NCBI RefSeq assembly: GCF_040530035.1
Contig: NZ_JBEWCD010000001.1
Location: forward strand, 1,612,001 to 1,676,000
Reading direction: 5' to 3'
From: Roseibium sp. HPY-6
Lineage (GTDB): Bacteria > Pseudomonadota > Alphaproteobacteria > Rhizobiales > Stappiaceae
Length of the DNA: 64,000 bases
Below the pieces are notes generated by a model. The model had not been told where the DNA came from. It saw only the letters and a list, made by a program, of their open reading frames with translations, and ran no database searches. Positions within the stretch are counted from its first letter, which is position 1, and each line of letters starts with the position of its first letter. A program made the position numbers and the translations under genes. This document shows positions 63,801-64,000 of this stretch, in pieces.

Positions 63801-64000
63801 ATGACAACCAGACACTTTGCCTGCAAAACCGCAGACGTCCTGCGCGATGCCCCGAAAATCGTCAGCGTTTCAAATCTCTCGATCGGCATTTTCAGTCTGA
63901 ACGACGGCTACCATGCCCTGTTGAATATCTGCCCGCACAAGGGCGCCGCCCTGTGCGAAGGACCGGTCTGCGGCACAACAAGACAAACCTCGGATCGCGA
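63801..64000 (+). CDS. Rieske [2Fe-2S] ferredoxin-type protein, truncated by the window end
   Basis: Begins ten bases after the amidohydrolase stop, with GGAAAC upstream. The first 66 residues include the first Rieske cluster half as CPHKGAALCEG (C-x-H). The second C-x2-H half would lie beyond the window. It could be a short ferredoxin or the N-terminal part of a ring-hydroxylating oxygenase; the position of the motif close to the start suits a small ferredoxin. Confidence 0.75.
   Translation, partial: MTTRHFACKTADVLRDAPKIVSVSNLSIGIFSLNDGYHALLNICPHKGAALCEGPVCGTTRQTSDR

Noticed and set aside
1..64000. CRISPR arrays, tRNA genes, insertion sequences
   Set aside because: I saw no regularly spaced repeats, no tRNA-like cloverleaf with CCA end and no transposase-like frame.

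Overview
The window looks like chromosomal DNA of a marine or soil alphaproteobacterium. GC is fairly high, operons are tightly packed with overlapping starts and stops, and many ABC uptake systems feed small oxidative catabolic gene sets. There are also CaiB/MaoC enzymes and a VPLPA-type CTERM protein. Stappiaceae/Rhizobiales or a Roseobacter-like lineage would fit, but that is inference from gene content. I saw no tRNA, rRNA, IS element or CRISPR array.

Layout. 0.4-7.2 kb: a urea/short-chain-amide ABC transporter (urtABCDE type) followed by formamidase fmdA and fmdB, a nitrogen-scavenging operon. 7.4-9.8 kb: a poorly conserved, AT-richer stretch with one unrecognised gene, about 0.7 kb of apparently empty DNA and a CTERM-anchored surface protein. 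9.9-15.6 kb (minus strand): a ribose-type (CUT2) sugar transporter whose double ATPase is split into two genes, plus a sugar lactonase. 15.9-31.0 kb: a large sugar-acid island with SDR and zinc dehydrogenases, two class III CoA-transferases, two MaoC-fold proteins, a Gfo/Idh dehydrogenase, a RhaM-like mutarotase, an enolase-superfamily dehydratase, a MalFGK-type transporter, a COG3618 lactonase, an IclR regulator and a substrate-binding-like protein without a signal peptide. Both divergent promoter regions of the island carry the same ATATAAA-N7-TTTATAT inverted repeat, so it is probably one regulon. The mix of sugar-lactone/sugar-acid enzymes with CoA-ester enzymes does not match a pathway I can name.

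31.1-38.3 kb: an AlkD-like repair protein and a complete ribose operon (SBP, ATPase, permease, rbsD, rbsK, LacI-type regulator) with two candidate operators. 38.5-48.6 kb: a type VI secretion accessory/effector-delivery island without core secretion genes (DUF2169-pentapeptide fusion, second pentapeptide protein, PAAR-like DUF4150, three tandem VgrG-needle-like proteins, DUF3540, TPR protein). 48.7-54.0 kb: a class V aminotransferase, an unrecognised Pro-rich protein, a methyltransferase, and azlCD divergent from a CGNR regulator with duplicated operators. 54.4-59.9 kb: two small genes and a striking pair of large multidomain proteins, one with SGNH hydrolase plus M15 peptidase domains, the other with a trypsin-like protease, an EEP nuclease/phosphatase and an undefined C-terminal domain. 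60.3-64.0 kb: the decayed tail of a luciferase-like monooxygenase, then an oxygenase-type reductase, a LysR regulator, an ACMSD-type amidohydrolase and the start of a Rieske protein that runs off the window.

The most promising candidates for undescribed biology are the protease/nuclease plus SGNH/M15 pair (55.1-59.9 kb) and the CoA-linked sugar-acid island (15.9-31.0 kb).
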